In this document: positions 33,913 to 43,209 of the stretch, in pieces
How the letters are laid out: every line of letters begins with the position of its first letter
Numbering within the stretch: the stretch's first letter is position 1
Assembly: GCA_945905275.1 (NCBI GenBank)
Contig: CAMDPQ010000004.1
Span: 1 to 44,503, forward strand
Direction: 5' to 3'
DNA from: Chlamydia trachomatis
GTDB taxonomy: Bacteria > Chlamydiota > Chlamydiia > Chlamydiales > Rhabdochlamydiaceae
DNA: 44,503 nucleotides
Made by a program: the position numbers and the translations under genes
The notes under the pieces: model-generated
What the model was told of the DNA's origin: nothing
What the model saw: only the letters and a program-made list of their open reading frames with translations
Databases searched by the model: none

Positions 33913-35833
33913 TTATCGTCTTTCTTGTAGACTAACAACCAATCTGGCTCCATATGACACTCCCAATACCCAATAAAATTTCCCTTTAGCTTGTGATTTT
34001 GCCGTTTGCAAGTCATGGACAGATCCGATAACAAAGTCCACTACTCCGTGGCTAACTCCGCAGATAGCGCTCTTGATATCGCTGCCTATTTTACTTCGAT
34101 AGCTCCCTGCAGAATATGCGCTTCCGTTCCTGCCACAAATACAAACACACCCTTCAGGAGCATTATGCCACCCGGGGTGTCCATTTTGAGTACACCCACA
34201 ATTTTCATCAAGTGCGGAGCTCAAGCCAAAATAGTCGACATATTTCATGGGGTTATTACGAGCATAGGCATAGAGACTGGGTCCATTGATAGCTCCTGCA
34301 GGGTCTGGACTAATCCATCTTCCTACTTCAGGGTCATAGTATTGGTAGCCAAAGTACATAAGACCGATCTCTTTGTCGACCCGCTTGCCCCGATATCTCC
34401 AAGGATTACCTGCGGAAGAGTCGGAAATAACACGGCCTCTTTCATTGAGGATATCTTCTTCTCCAAAGGCAGAATAACGGTAGGTTTCTACAACCTTGCC
34501 TCTCTGATGGTCGAGAAGGCAGGTGATATTTCCCTGCAGATCATAAAGAGGAACATAGGTTTCCTTCTTGATTTCGATAGCAATGCTTGGAGCTTCAGGG
34601 TTATTAGGATTGCCCGGGATTTTGAGCTGAACGATAACTCCCTTTTCATCCACTGAGCCGATCTCCGTGCCTCCTAAATAGAAGAAACGGAGTATCTTCG
34701 ATTTCCTGCCCTTAGATTCGATTCTTTTAGTCAGACGCTTGCCGCTAGGATCGTAAGTGAATTTGACGACATTCTGATCAAGGTCTGTGATAGAAACGAT
34801 CTGATTTAGGTGGTTGCTTCGATAGGTCCATGTTCTGGTCCCAATCGTTTTAGTAGCGAGATTGCCATTCTGCTCAAAAGTATAAGTAGCTCCTTCAGCC
34901 TCTACGAGTTGGTTGACGCCATCGACTTTATAAGCTGATCCGTCTCTTTGGAGGCGATTTCCGATCGAATCATAGGAGTACTTGTGCTCGATCTCTCCTT
35001 TCTCGAGGATAAGTTGAGCTAAGGCATTGTAATCATAATCGATGGTATAGGTCTCATCGTCTAGGACAGTCTCTCGTTTTATCATATTTTCGAGAGGATC
35101 ATATCCGCCTTCTAAGACTCGATCCTGAAAGAAGTCGGTCGATATTTCTATTCTGCGACCGGCCGCATCCCAAGTCTCATTTCTTCCTCCAAGATGGCCG
35201 GGAAGGATTTCCTCGAGAATGTTGCCCATTAGATCTCTTGAAGCCACCTGATAGCTCTAGAGCTCCTTTTTATCTTTGCTAAAGCGTTTAGCTCCTTTGA
35301 CAAAAGGTCCTTCATAGAAATACTCGACAAATGAACCGTCCGGAAGTTGGAGTGTTTGAATTTGTCCCTCCCAATCGTAGGTACGCCCTACCTGATAAGA
35401 TCCAAATTCATCTTTGATCTTTTCAGTAAGAGGGATTAGTAGTGTTTTGCCAGCCTACGTAAGTGAGAATTCCTCCATCCGGATTACCGACATAGACATA
35501 CGTACGTTCAAACTTCCCTGCAGATGTTGTATAGGATTTACCCTTTGGGTCTTTTTGAATAGACAAGAAACAGTGAGGATTGAACCGCCATCCGCCAAAA
35601 CTACCTGTTTGGAGTGTGTCTCTACTGCTATAGAACCTAGATAGAATTAAAGAATCTGGAGACGAAACGGTGAGATCAACTTCAACCTCTGTATAATCAC
35701 CATGGATGGTACTCACGTTCTCTACTAAACTCGCTGGATCACTTTCACGCGATCCCAGATAAGTTTGGCTGGTTGATGCCTCCAGACCTTGTAAACACAG
35801 TAGCGAAATGATTAAATTGAACACCCATTTCAT
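33913..35833 (-). pseudogene. RHS/YD-repeat protein, broken by frameshift and stop
   Basis: The N-terminal part (35833-35423) has a signal peptide, MKWVFNLIISLLCLQGLEAS, and a domain with STIHGDYTEVEVDLTV. It then loses frame near 35450; the continuation TLLIPLTEKIKDEFGSYQVG lies one frame over, and an in-frame TAG occurs at 35257-35259. The C-terminal 444 residues hold YD repeats (YSYDSIGNRL) and the RHS core end YFGYQYYDPEVGRWISPDP then YVDYFGL. After the core comes a Cys-rich about 100-residue tail (NCGCTQ, CVCICG) in place of a toxin. Short for the family: an internal deletion is also likely. Confidence 0.8.
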
Positions 35834-36003
35834 GCGCTAGTTCCTCGGTTTCCCAGTTCGAATATTTAGCTCTCGTTAAGGGTATTCATCATATACAAGA
35901 AAGCCCATTCATAGAATTCAATTTTTTCTCCGTGGACCATTTGTGGACCACTGGCGTGCAAAAAAGTGCGATAAATGACGACAGTTCACAGTAGCTCGAA
36001 AGA
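35834..36003. other. Spacer with no gene
   Basis: Intergenic sequence between the RHS start and the third IS66-like end. It includes the promoter region of the RHS gene; a string TTCGAATATTTAGC resembles part of a tRNA T-arm but no tRNA folds around it. Confidence 0.3.
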
Positions 36004-36019
36004 CTGGCTTACCGCTTAC
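36004..36019 (-). repeat. IS66-like terminal repeat, copy 3
   Basis: Minus-strand GTAAGCGGTAAGCCAG matches copy 1 at 294-312 in the first 13 bases and 15 of 16 overall. It truncates the regulator remnant at 36016: the TAA stop of that frame is inside this repeat (ACG TAA GCG), so an insertion or deletion probably joined the two. Confidence 0.5.
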
Positions 36020-36294
36020 GTAAAGGTTTGGTGCTTTCTATCAGTAAACACATTCATTGCTTCCGCCATCAATGTGACAAGCTCGGGATGAAATGGGTCG
36101 AGCTGCTTTCTGAATTCAGGATGCTCCTGATAGATCTGCGCTAGCGGGTTGTACACTTCCTGAGTGGCATGATGAATCTGCTCAGCAGAAGTATGATGTT
36201 TCTTGATGATCCGTTGCACTTCATCTGAAGCCGGGTCTAACCCTTTTCCGATGCAATGAACGAGCTCTTTTGAAGATGGCGTGAGCCGTCTTGG
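36016..36294 (-). pseudogene. TipAS-domain (MerR-type) regulator, C-terminal remnant
   Basis: Open from a TGA at 36295-36297 to the stop at 36016. The protein matches the end of TipAS ligand-binding domains: LDPASDEVQRIIKKH, EVYNPLAQIYQEHPEFR, and then PELVTLMAEAMNVFTDR. No N-terminal MerR helix-turn-helix is present. The start codon at 36219 gives 67 residues, but that would omit part of the domain. A non-functional fragment is likely, though a small standalone TipAS protein is conceivable. Confidence 0.55.
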
Positions 36295-36356
36295 TCATGT
36301 TCCCGTAAAACTCTTTTCCCCTTTTTTTAACATCTTGGACATTTTTTATTGGATTT

Positions 36357-38006
36357 TTAAGGGTAGTCAGGAACCCATACGTTACTGCCTATCCTTTGAC
36401 GCAGCTCTTCATCAGAAATCTGATCGGCGACCCCATCTTCTTGAGCAACACGAGCGACGACAAAGGCAATCTCTTTAGAGATGTTGCGAAGATTTTCAAA
36501 AGAAGGAAATAAACTAGAAGAAGGATCCTGCAAGATAGGTGAATATTCACTGAGTCTCTTTGCAGCCGCCACAAACATACGCCGAGTCATTTTACGAGCT
36601 TTGACGGCAATTACGCCAAGACCAAGACCTGGGAAAATACAGGCATTATTACACTGAGCAATAGAGAAAACCTTTCCTTGATATTCGACCGGAGGAAAAG
36701 GACTTCCTGTGGCAATAATGGCTCTGCCTTGCGTCCATTCGATAAGATCTTTAGGGCGAGCCTCTGCTTTCACAGTGGGATTCGATAAAGGTAGTATAAT
36801 AGGACGATGTACCTTCTTAGCCATTGTTTTAACAACTTCTTCAGTAAAAGCCCCTGTTTGTGTAGATACACCGATGAGTACCTTAGCATGAGTGTGCTGA
36901 ATCACCTCTAATAAGGTGATATGGGACGGGTCACTTACTGTCCATTGCGCCAGTTCTGCCGTAGGGCGTGCATATTGTTTTTGTTCTTCATCGATTTGCT
37001 CTAGATCTGTGTGGATTAAACCGTGGATATCGACAATATAAAACTGTTTGATTCCCACGTCCCGAGCAATCCCCTCTTCTTCCATAGCATCGAGAATCTT
37101 TGAGCATATGCCAAGGCCTGCAGACCCCCCTCCTAACACAACAAACTGTTGATCTTTGAGGTCTTCTCTAGAAACGTGTATAGCAGAAATCACGGCAGCA
37201 AGGACCACAGCTGCGGTCCCTTGTATATCATCATTAAACGACAGCAGCTGATCTTGGTACCGTGTAAGCAGAGGTTTAGCATGGGCTTTAGCAAAATCTT
37301 CCCACTGCAACAGAACTCCTGGAAATCTTTCCTTGATTAACTGAACAAACTGATCCACAAAGGCATCATACTCAGAACCTGTAATCCGTTCATTTCTCCA
37401 GCCTAGGTAGTGCTCATCTCTGAGTAGATCAGGATTATTTGTTCCTACATCTAAAAATATGGGGAGTGTTTTAGCAGGATGAATCCCGCCTAACAATGTA
37501 TACAAAGAAAGCTTGCCCACAGGAATGGTCATACCGCCGACACCTACATCACCAAGACCCAGGACCCTTTCTCCATCTGTAACGACAATCACATCAATGT
37601 CTTTGTGTGGTAAAGAATCGAGTATTTCTTTCATTTTTTCTTTGTGAGGATAGGTAAGGTAAAGACCCCGATGTTCTCTATAGAGGGTGCTATATTGCAA
37701 CGATACATCCCCTACAGTCGGTGTATATATATACGGCAGCATTTCAGAGAGATGCTCTAAGATAAGGCGATAAAAAAGGATCTCATTACGATTTTGGAGG
37801 GAATATAAAAACTGGAATTTAGAGAGCTGATCCGGTTGGGTGAGAAAATTATGATATCTTCGATGTAATTGCTCTTGGATTGTCGAAATGTGATAAGGTA
37901 GATATCCATTAAGCCCAAACGCATCGCGTTCTTGTTGCGTAAAGGCTGTCCCCTTGTTCATTAATGGGTCATTTAAAATGTCCATAGGAGATAAATTACG
38001 TTCCAT
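36357..38006 (-). CDS. maeA: NAD-dependent malic enzyme
   Basis: Oxidative decarboxylation of malate to pyruvate, with NAD most likely. The 549 residues are the length of the large bacterial/eukaryotic form. Markers are LPYIYTPTVGDVSLQYS with the catalytic Tyr, DGERVLGLGDVGVGGM, GTNNPDLL, the metal site LLQWEDFAKAHAKPLL then FNDDIQGTAAVVLA, and the NAD motif VVLGGGSAGLG. It lies next to the TipAS remnant but faces away from the SDR genes. It supplies pyruvate and reducing power in organisms that use host dicarboxylates. Confidence 0.93.
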   Translation of the reverse strand: MERNLSPMDILNDPLMNKGTAFTQQERDAFGLNGYLPYHISTIQEQLHRRYHNFLTQPDQLSKFQFLYSLQNRNEILFYRLILEHLSEMLPYIYTPTVGDVSLQYSTLYREHRGLYLTYPHKEKMKEILDSLPHKDIDVIVVTDGERVLGLGDVGVGGMTIPVGKLSLYTLLGGIHPAKTLPIFLDVGTNNPDLLRDEHYLGWRNERITGSEYDAFVDQFVQLIKERFPGVLLQWEDFAKAHAKPLLTRYQDQLLSFNDDIQGTAAVVLAAVISAIHVSREDLKDQQFVVLGGGSAGLGICSKILDAMEEEGIARDVGIKQFYIVDIHGLIHTDLEQIDEEQKQYARPTAELAQWTVSDPSHITLLEVIQHTHAKVLIGVSTQTGAFTEEVVKTMAKKVHRPIILPLSNPTVKAEARPKDLIEWTQGRAIIATGSPFPPVEYQGKVFSIAQCNNACIFPGLGLGVIAVKARKMTRRMFVAAAKRLSEYSPILQDPSSSLFPSFENLRNISKEIAFVVARVAQEDGVADQISDEELRQRIGSNVWVPDYP

Positions 38007-38193
38007 AGGGGATTGTACTCTGTATGTATAAAAAGCAAAACCTAACTCCTGATCCTCCTAGTTGTCAATAGATTTTGCAGACAAACCCTAAACAGTCCCT
38101 TTAGATCGAAATGCTTTGTGCTGTGTAAAAAAGAGAGTCAATGATATAGGTCTCTTCTAAGATGGGCAGATTGTTTATAGAGGAGTTATGCTT

Positions 38194-39624
38194 ATGAGTA
38201 AGGTTCTTGTGACAGGATCGACAGGGTTTATTGGTAAGAGGTTAATCGTTGCTCTGCTAGAGCAGGGGCACGAGGTCTATGCACTCTCTCGCATTCGAGG
38301 CGTGGGTTTGGGCGGACTGAAACATCCCAATCTCCATATATTATGGGGTGATTTAAAAGACCCCTCTTCTATGGATCCCTTCCCTCAAGATATTGATGCT
38401 GCCTATTATTTGATTCATTCTATGGCAGAACACGTGGAAAACTTGTTACATACCGAACGAGATACCGCCCAACATTTTGTCGACTCCATTGACAAAACAG
38501 CCTGTCAGCATATTATCTATCTTGGAGGTGTTGTTAATGCATCAGGAGATTTATCAGAACATCTAGAATCTCGACTGCATGTAGAACGTGTTCTTAAAAC
38601 CAGCAAAGCTCCACTGACTGTCCTTAGAGCCAGTATCATTATAGGAGCTGGAAGCGCCTCTTTTGAAATCATCAGAGATCTGGTCGAAAAACTACCTATT
38701 ATGGTGGCTCCACGGTGGGTGCTCAGCCAATGTCAGCCGATTGCGATTGTGGATGTACTCTATTATCTATCCAATACACTACTTAAAAAAATAATGTATG
38801 GGCAAACCTATGATATTGGAGGTCCCGAAGTCATGACCTTCAAACAGGTTCTGTTGCGCTACGCCCAGTTTCGCAAGCTCAAACGATATATTATAGAGGT
38901 CCCTTGCCTCACTCCTAAACTGTCTAGCTACTGGCTCGTTTTTATTACATCTGTACGATTTAGTTTATGCTCCTATCTTGTCGATAGCATGAAATATAAT
39001 AGTTATTGCACTGAGCAAGGGATCAATCAAGCACTGCCCCATACATGCATCCCTTTCGAAGATGCATTAAATAGAGCCTTTTTAAAAATCTCACAAAATG
39101 AAGTCCTATCGACATGGATGGATTCATGGATTCTTACATCGAATAACCCTGATATTTCTATATTTATCGAAGTCCCAGTAGCTGGGTGTTTAAAAGATAT
39201 ACAAAGTCTTCCTTTAGCTCTGCCCAAGGAAGAGGTCATTAAGAGAATATGGAGTATCGGAGGAAAGAACGGCTGGTATGGACTCAACTGGGCATGGGAA
39301 ATACGTGGCCTCTTCGATAAGTTCATCGGAGGAACCGGTCTTAATCGGGGTCGACGTCACCCTACCGAGGTTGACGTAGGGGATTCTATCGATTTCTGGA
39401 GAGTCGTTAAAGCAGACAAAGAAAGGGGCCACCTGATTCTCTATGCAGAATTAAAACTACCTGGCGAGGCTTGGTTAGAATTTAAAATTGAAGACGGAAT
39501 GCTCTATCAAACGGCTACATTTCGTGCCAAGGGAATATTAGGAAGAGGTTACTGGTATGCCATGCTCCCCTTCCACTTCTTCATTTTTAAAAAAATGGCC
39601 CGCAGTCTAGCCCAAAGGCTTTAA
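38194..39624 (+). CDS. NAD-dependent epimerase-like protein with DUF2867 domain
   Basis: 476 residues. Residues 1-300 are an atypical SDR: KVLVTGSTGFIGKRLIVALL binds NAD(P), then LIHSMAEHVENL and HIIYLGGVVNA. Residues about 320-476 are a DUF2867 domain, with GKNGWYGLNWAWEIRGLFDK and FIGGTGLNRGRRHPTEVDVG. The fusion is known among bacterial nucleoside-diphosphate-sugar epimerase-like proteins of unknown substrate. The ATG at 38194 is favoured: GAGGAG lies eight bases upstream, while the ATG at 38188 is only two bases after it. It converges with an SDR gene, with stops overlapping by four bases. Confidence 0.82.
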   Translation: MSKVLVTGSTGFIGKRLIVALLEQGHEVYALSRIRGVGLGGLKHPNLHILWGDLKDPSSMDPFPQDIDAAYYLIHSMAEHVENLLHTERDTAQHFVDSIDKTACQHIIYLGGVVNASGDLSEHLESRLHVERVLKTSKAPLTVLRASIIIGAGSASFEIIRDLVEKLPIMVAPRWVLSQCQPIAIVDVLYYLSNTLLKKIMYGQTYDIGGPEVMTFKQVLLRYAQFRKLKRYIIEVPCLTPKLSSYWLVFITSVRFSLCSYLVDSMKYNSYCTEQGINQALPHTCIPFEDALNRAFLKISQNEVLSTWMDSWILTSNNPDISIFIEVPVAGCLKDIQSLPLALPKEEVIKRIWSIGGKNGWYGLNWAWEIRGLFDKFIGGTGLNRGRRHPTEVDVGDSIDFWRVVKADKERGHLILYAELKLPGEAWLEFKIEDGMLYQTATFRAKGILGRGYWYAMLPFHFFIFKKMARSLAQRL

Positions 39625-40364
39625 GCCATTCTTGTTTTTAACGAAGAGAGCCCACCGTCAACGGCAAGAACCTCTCCCGTTATCCAAGAGCTCGTGTCTT
39701 GCAGTAGCCAGACGATAGCTTGAGCTATATCTTCTGGCTCTCCGATTCTCCCTAAAGGATGGAAAGCCGTCGAAGCTTTCAATGCGGATTCACTGGAAAG
39801 GATAGCGTGGGCCATCGGCGTGCGCGTAAGTCCTGGCGCTACACCATTGACTCGAACCCCCTTAGATGCATAGGAGGCAGCGGCCGATCGAATAAGAGAG
39901 GCAACAGCCCCTTTGGCAGCGGAAATAGCCTCATGACTTGCAAGACCTGTAAGAGCTGCAGTTGACGAGCAAAGAACGATAGATCCTTGTTTGTGTGCCG
40001 CCATTAAATGGCATGCGGCTTTTAAGATACAAAACGAGGATGTTGTATTGGTTTTCATTACCTCTTCAAATTCGGCCTGTGATGTCATATGAAGTGGCTT
40101 AATATGAAATGAGCCAATGCAGCTAACAACTCCATCTAACGTCTTTTTTTCTTCTATAATTTCCTCGAGACAAGTCCTCACCTGTAATTCGTCTGTTGCC
40201 TCAGCGACTTTAACAGGTTGACCAAGTGTATCCCCTACTATTTTAAGCTTGTCATGGCTACGTCCTAATAAATAGACGCAGTGTCCTTGTGCGGCTAATA
40301 GCTTAGCTACAGCAAAACCGATTCCCCCGTTGGCTCCAAAAATCGCATAGACTTTGTTCGACAT
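39621..40364 (-). CDS. SDR family oxidoreductase, active-site Tyr replaced
   Basis: 247-residue short-chain dehydrogenase. The cofactor site is YAIFGANGGIGFAVAKLLA, the SDR Ser lies in IVLCSSTAALTG, and the C-terminus VRVNGVAPGLTRTPM and LAVDGG is complete. The usual YxxxK motif reads HEAISAAKGAV, so Ile stands at the Tyr position before the Lys. A subgroup of SDR proteins has similar N/HEAIxAAK motifs, which suggests a real family and not an error; catalysis is uncertain. The start at 40364 has AAGGA eight bases upstream; the frame opens earlier, at 40466, but that part looks like leader sequence. Confidence 0.85.
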   Translation of the reverse strand: MSNKVYAIFGANGGIGFAVAKLLAAQGHCVYLLGRSHDKLKIVGDTLGQPVKVAEATDELQVRTCLEEIIEEKKTLDGVVSCIGSFHIKPLHMTSQAEFEEVMKTNTTSSFCILKAACHLMAAHKQGSIVLCSSTAALTGLASHEAISAAKGAVASLIRSAAASYASKGVRVNGVAPGLTRTPMAHAILSSESALKASTAFHPLGRIGEPEDIAQAIVWLLQDTSSWITGEVLAVDGGLSSLKTRMA

Positions 40365-40566
40365 CGATACATCCTTTTCTGTGAAGTTAAAATGCAGATT
40401 TGAAGATACACAAGAAAAAGAGTAATTGTCTATAGATACACTCTCTTTTTTTTTAACGTATAGCAAAAAAATAGCAACCCTTGAGAAAGATTCCTATTTT
40501 TCCCCTTTTCTTCTAAAACCACTTCGTGTTTGATGTTATTAACCTTAATAAAATGATAGAGCCTTT

Positions 40567-42108
40567 ATGACTAACCACTCCTCACATCCCTTAGAAGAAC
40601 CTGGTATATCTTCCCGTTTTATGGAGCCTTGTGTTCTTGTTATTTTTGGAGCAACAGGTGATTTAACCGCTAGAAAGCTTATCCCTGCGATCTATAACTT
40701 AGCCAGAGAAGGGCAGCTCCCACCTCAATTTGCATGCGTCGGCTTTGCTCGCAGAGAAAAAACACATGAGCAATTCCGTCAAGAAATGAAGGAGGCCATT
40801 AATGCCTTTTCTCGTGTTAAACCTATTGATGAAAATCTATGGGAAACCTTTCAACAGCAGCTATTTTACCATACCTCCGAATTTCATGATGCTAAAGGAT
40901 ACCTGGCTCTTGGGAATTTCTTAAACGATTTAGATAGTCGTCTCGGCACTAAAGGCAACAGAATCTTTTATCTGTCGACCCAACCGAGCTTTTTTACCAT
41001 GATTTGCGCCCAACTCAATCAAGCCCAACTCATCTATAATCATGATCAGGCTCCATCCTGGTCCCGTATCATTATAGAAAAACCGTTTGGCCACGATACC
41101 GATTCTGCCAATGCACTCCAAGCTGAGCTATTAAAATACCTTAATGAAGACCAAATCTATCGTATTGATCATTACCTTGGCAAAGAAACCGTACAAAATA
41201 TCCTGGTCTTCCGATTTGCGAATTCTATTTTCGAATCTCTTTGGAATAATCGATATATCGATCACGTCCAAATTACAGCAGCAGAAGATATCGGGATCGG
41301 CACAAGAGGTGCTTTCTGGGAAGAAGCCGGCTTTTTACGAGATATTTTACAAAATCATATCATGCAGGTCCTCTCTTTAGTTGCGATGGAACCTCCCGTT
41401 AGCTTGGAGGCAAGCTCTATCCATGATGAAAAAGTAAAAGTCCTCAAAGCGATAAGACCGTTATCCCAAGATGATATGGAGCATTCTGTTGTAAGAGGGC
41501 AGTATGGGCAAGGATTTGTCAATGGCATACCTGCTATTGGATACCGTCAAGAGAAGAATGTGAATCCACAATCTGCTGTGGAAACCTACCTTGCGATGAA
41601 ACTGTATATCGATAACTGGCGCTGGGCAGGGGTCCCTTTTTATATAAGAGGTGGCAAAAGACTACCTAAAAAAGGAACCGAAATTTCTGTATTTTTCAAA
41701 GATCCTCCTTCGGTCCTTTTTCAACATCCAGGCAAAAAAAATGAACCTAATGTTCTTACCCTCCGCATCCAACCCGACGAGGGCACAGCATTAAAAATTA
41801 ATTGCAAAGTGCCAGGCAGCAGCACGGTTATACAACCTGTGAAAATGAATTTTAGATACGGAAAATACTTTGGGATGGCACCTCCGGAAGCCTATGAAAG
41901 GCTCATTCAAGATTGTATATATGGAGATAACACCCTGTTTGCAAGAGAAGATGAGGTATTAACCTCATGGAAGCTGCTATCCCCCGTACTCGATTCCTGG
42001 GGAAGTCATCCGCCTACAGATTTTCCCAATTACGCATCAGGAAGCTGGGGGCCTAAAGAGGCCGATGACCTAATCATGAATGACGGACGTAAATGGAGGC
42101 TACTGTAG
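40567..42108 (+). CDS. zwf: Glucose-6-phosphate 1-dehydrogenase
   Basis: First enzyme of the oxidative pentose phosphate pathway; makes 6-phosphogluconolactone and NADPH. The NADP site is LVIFGATGDLTARKLIPAIY near residue 25, the substrate site is IYRIDHYLGKETVQNILVFR near 195, and ADEGT-like PDEGTALKIN near 408 is typical. At 513 residues it has the usual length. The stop is followed directly by the opcA start, and pgl follows that, so the three form one operon. Chlamydia also has zwf beside pgl. Confidence 0.95.
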   Translation: MTNHSSHPLEEPGISSRFMEPCVLVIFGATGDLTARKLIPAIYNLAREGQLPPQFACVGFARREKTHEQFRQEMKEAINAFSRVKPIDENLWETFQQQLFYHTSEFHDAKGYLALGNFLNDLDSRLGTKGNRIFYLSTQPSFFTMICAQLNQAQLIYNHDQAPSWSRIIIEKPFGHDTDSANALQAELLKYLNEDQIYRIDHYLGKETVQNILVFRFANSIFESLWNNRYIDHVQITAAEDIGIGTRGAFWEEAGFLRDILQNHIMQVLSLVAMEPPVSLEASSIHDEKVKVLKAIRPLSQDDMEHSVVRGQYGQGFVNGIPAIGYRQEKNVNPQSAVETYLAMKLYIDNWRWAGVPFYIRGGKRLPKKGTEISVFFKDPPSVLFQHPGKKNEPNVLTLRIQPDEGTALKINCKVPGSSTVIQPVKMNFRYGKYFGMAPPEAYERLIQDCIYGDNTLFAREDEVLTSWKLLSPVLDSWGSHPPTDFPNYASGSWGPKEADDLIMNDGRKWRLL

Positions 42109-43209
42109 ATGAGCTCATCTCATATTGTACAGCCAGATAAAATTCAGGCCGAGCTCAATAATTTATGGAGTATTCTAGAAAATAAAAATAAAGTCAGAGC
42201 TTCCCTTTTTAACCTGATTTTTTATTCTAAAAAATCGCTTCGCGATGAGTATATTAGAAAAATCGCACAGAAAATTATCGAAAAATTCCCAGCCCGTATT
42301 TTTTTCATCTCTTCTGATGTCGATAGTAAGGAAGATAAACTTACAACATCTGTATCGATTATGTCGGCAGAGCATGGAGAGTTTGATATCACATGTGACT
42401 TTATTGAAATCGCTACAACGTCCGCAAGCGAACATCAGGTCCCTTTTATCATTATGCCCCATATAATGGCCGATCTTCCGATTTTCTTGCTTTGGGCAGA
42501 AGACCCTTCCCTACCTAGTTTATTAAGGGAGGAGCTTGAAAAAATTGCCACCCGACTGATTTTCGATTCGGAAACAGCAAAAGATCTTAATGAATTTGCC
42601 AAAGCGATCCTTGCAATTAGAGCGCGATCCCATTGTGAGATCGCCGATCTCAACTGGGCTCGACTCGAAAGCTGGCGCGATCTGATTACGACGGTATTTC
42701 GTGAGGAAAGTCAGTGGAAGAAGTTGAAAAAGGTTCGCACAATCCACCTTTCTTATAATGCCCAAGAGACTCTCTTCTTCTGTCATACACGGATCCAATC
42801 GATTTATCTGCAAGCGTGGCTTGCCTCGCGACTGCATTGGACGTTATGTAGTTCTTCCCATGACACAGAAAAAGCCCTATTTTCTTATCAAAATAGTGAG
42901 CAACAACCTATTACTGTTTTCATTGAGCCCCAAAGACACCTCACTCTACCCCCCGGGCTGGTTGTGACCTTAGATTTCTCGAATGAAGATAAAGAGAGCT
43001 TTCATTTTGAAAGAAACCTATCTGCACTTAACGAAATTTCTTGTTCCTATAGCTCTTCGGTGCAATGCGCTTTACCCACTAAGTTTCTTATTGCTAAAGG
43101 AGAGTCGGGACAATCTCTTGTCAAAGAAATCTGTAATAAAGGAACAAGTCAACATTACCTGGAAATCCTAACCTTACTCTCTCAAATGAAGGAACGTGGC
43201 TTATGTTAA
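42109..43209 (+). CDS. opcA: OpcA-like glucose-6-phosphate dehydrogenase assembly protein
   Basis: 366 residues. The OpcA/G6PD-subunit family is suggested by the N-terminal RASLFNLIFYSKKSL, the middle VPFIIMPHIMADLPIFLLWA and RSHCEIADLNWARLESWRDL, where cyanobacterial and actinobacterial OpcA have ADLAWTRLxPWR. OpcA activates G6PD in cyanobacteria and actinobacteria. The ATG directly abuts the zwf stop, and the end overlaps pgl by seven bases, which fits a translationally coupled partner. The motif-based assignment is good, but sequence similarity in the first 40 and last 120 residues is weak. Confidence 0.75.
   Translation: MSSSHIVQPDKIQAELNNLWSILENKNKVRASLFNLIFYSKKSLRDEYIRKIAQKIIEKFPARIFFISSDVDSKEDKLTTSVSIMSAEHGEFDITCDFIEIATTSASEHQVPFIIMPHIMADLPIFLLWAEDPSLPSLLREELEKIATRLIFDSETAKDLNEFAKAILAIRARSHCEIADLNWARLESWRDLITTVFREESQWKKLKKVRTIHLSYNAQETLFFCHTRIQSIYLQAWLASRLHWTLCSSSHDTEKALFSYQNSEQQPITVFIEPQRHLTLPPGLVVTLDFSNEDKESFHFERNLSALNEISCSYSSSVQCALPTKFLIAKGESGQSLVKEICNKGTSQHYLEILTLLSQMKERGLC

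Noticed and set aside
35850-35880. tRNA-like T-arm string TTCGAATATTTAGC
   Set aside because: No acceptor, D or anticodon arm can be folded around it.
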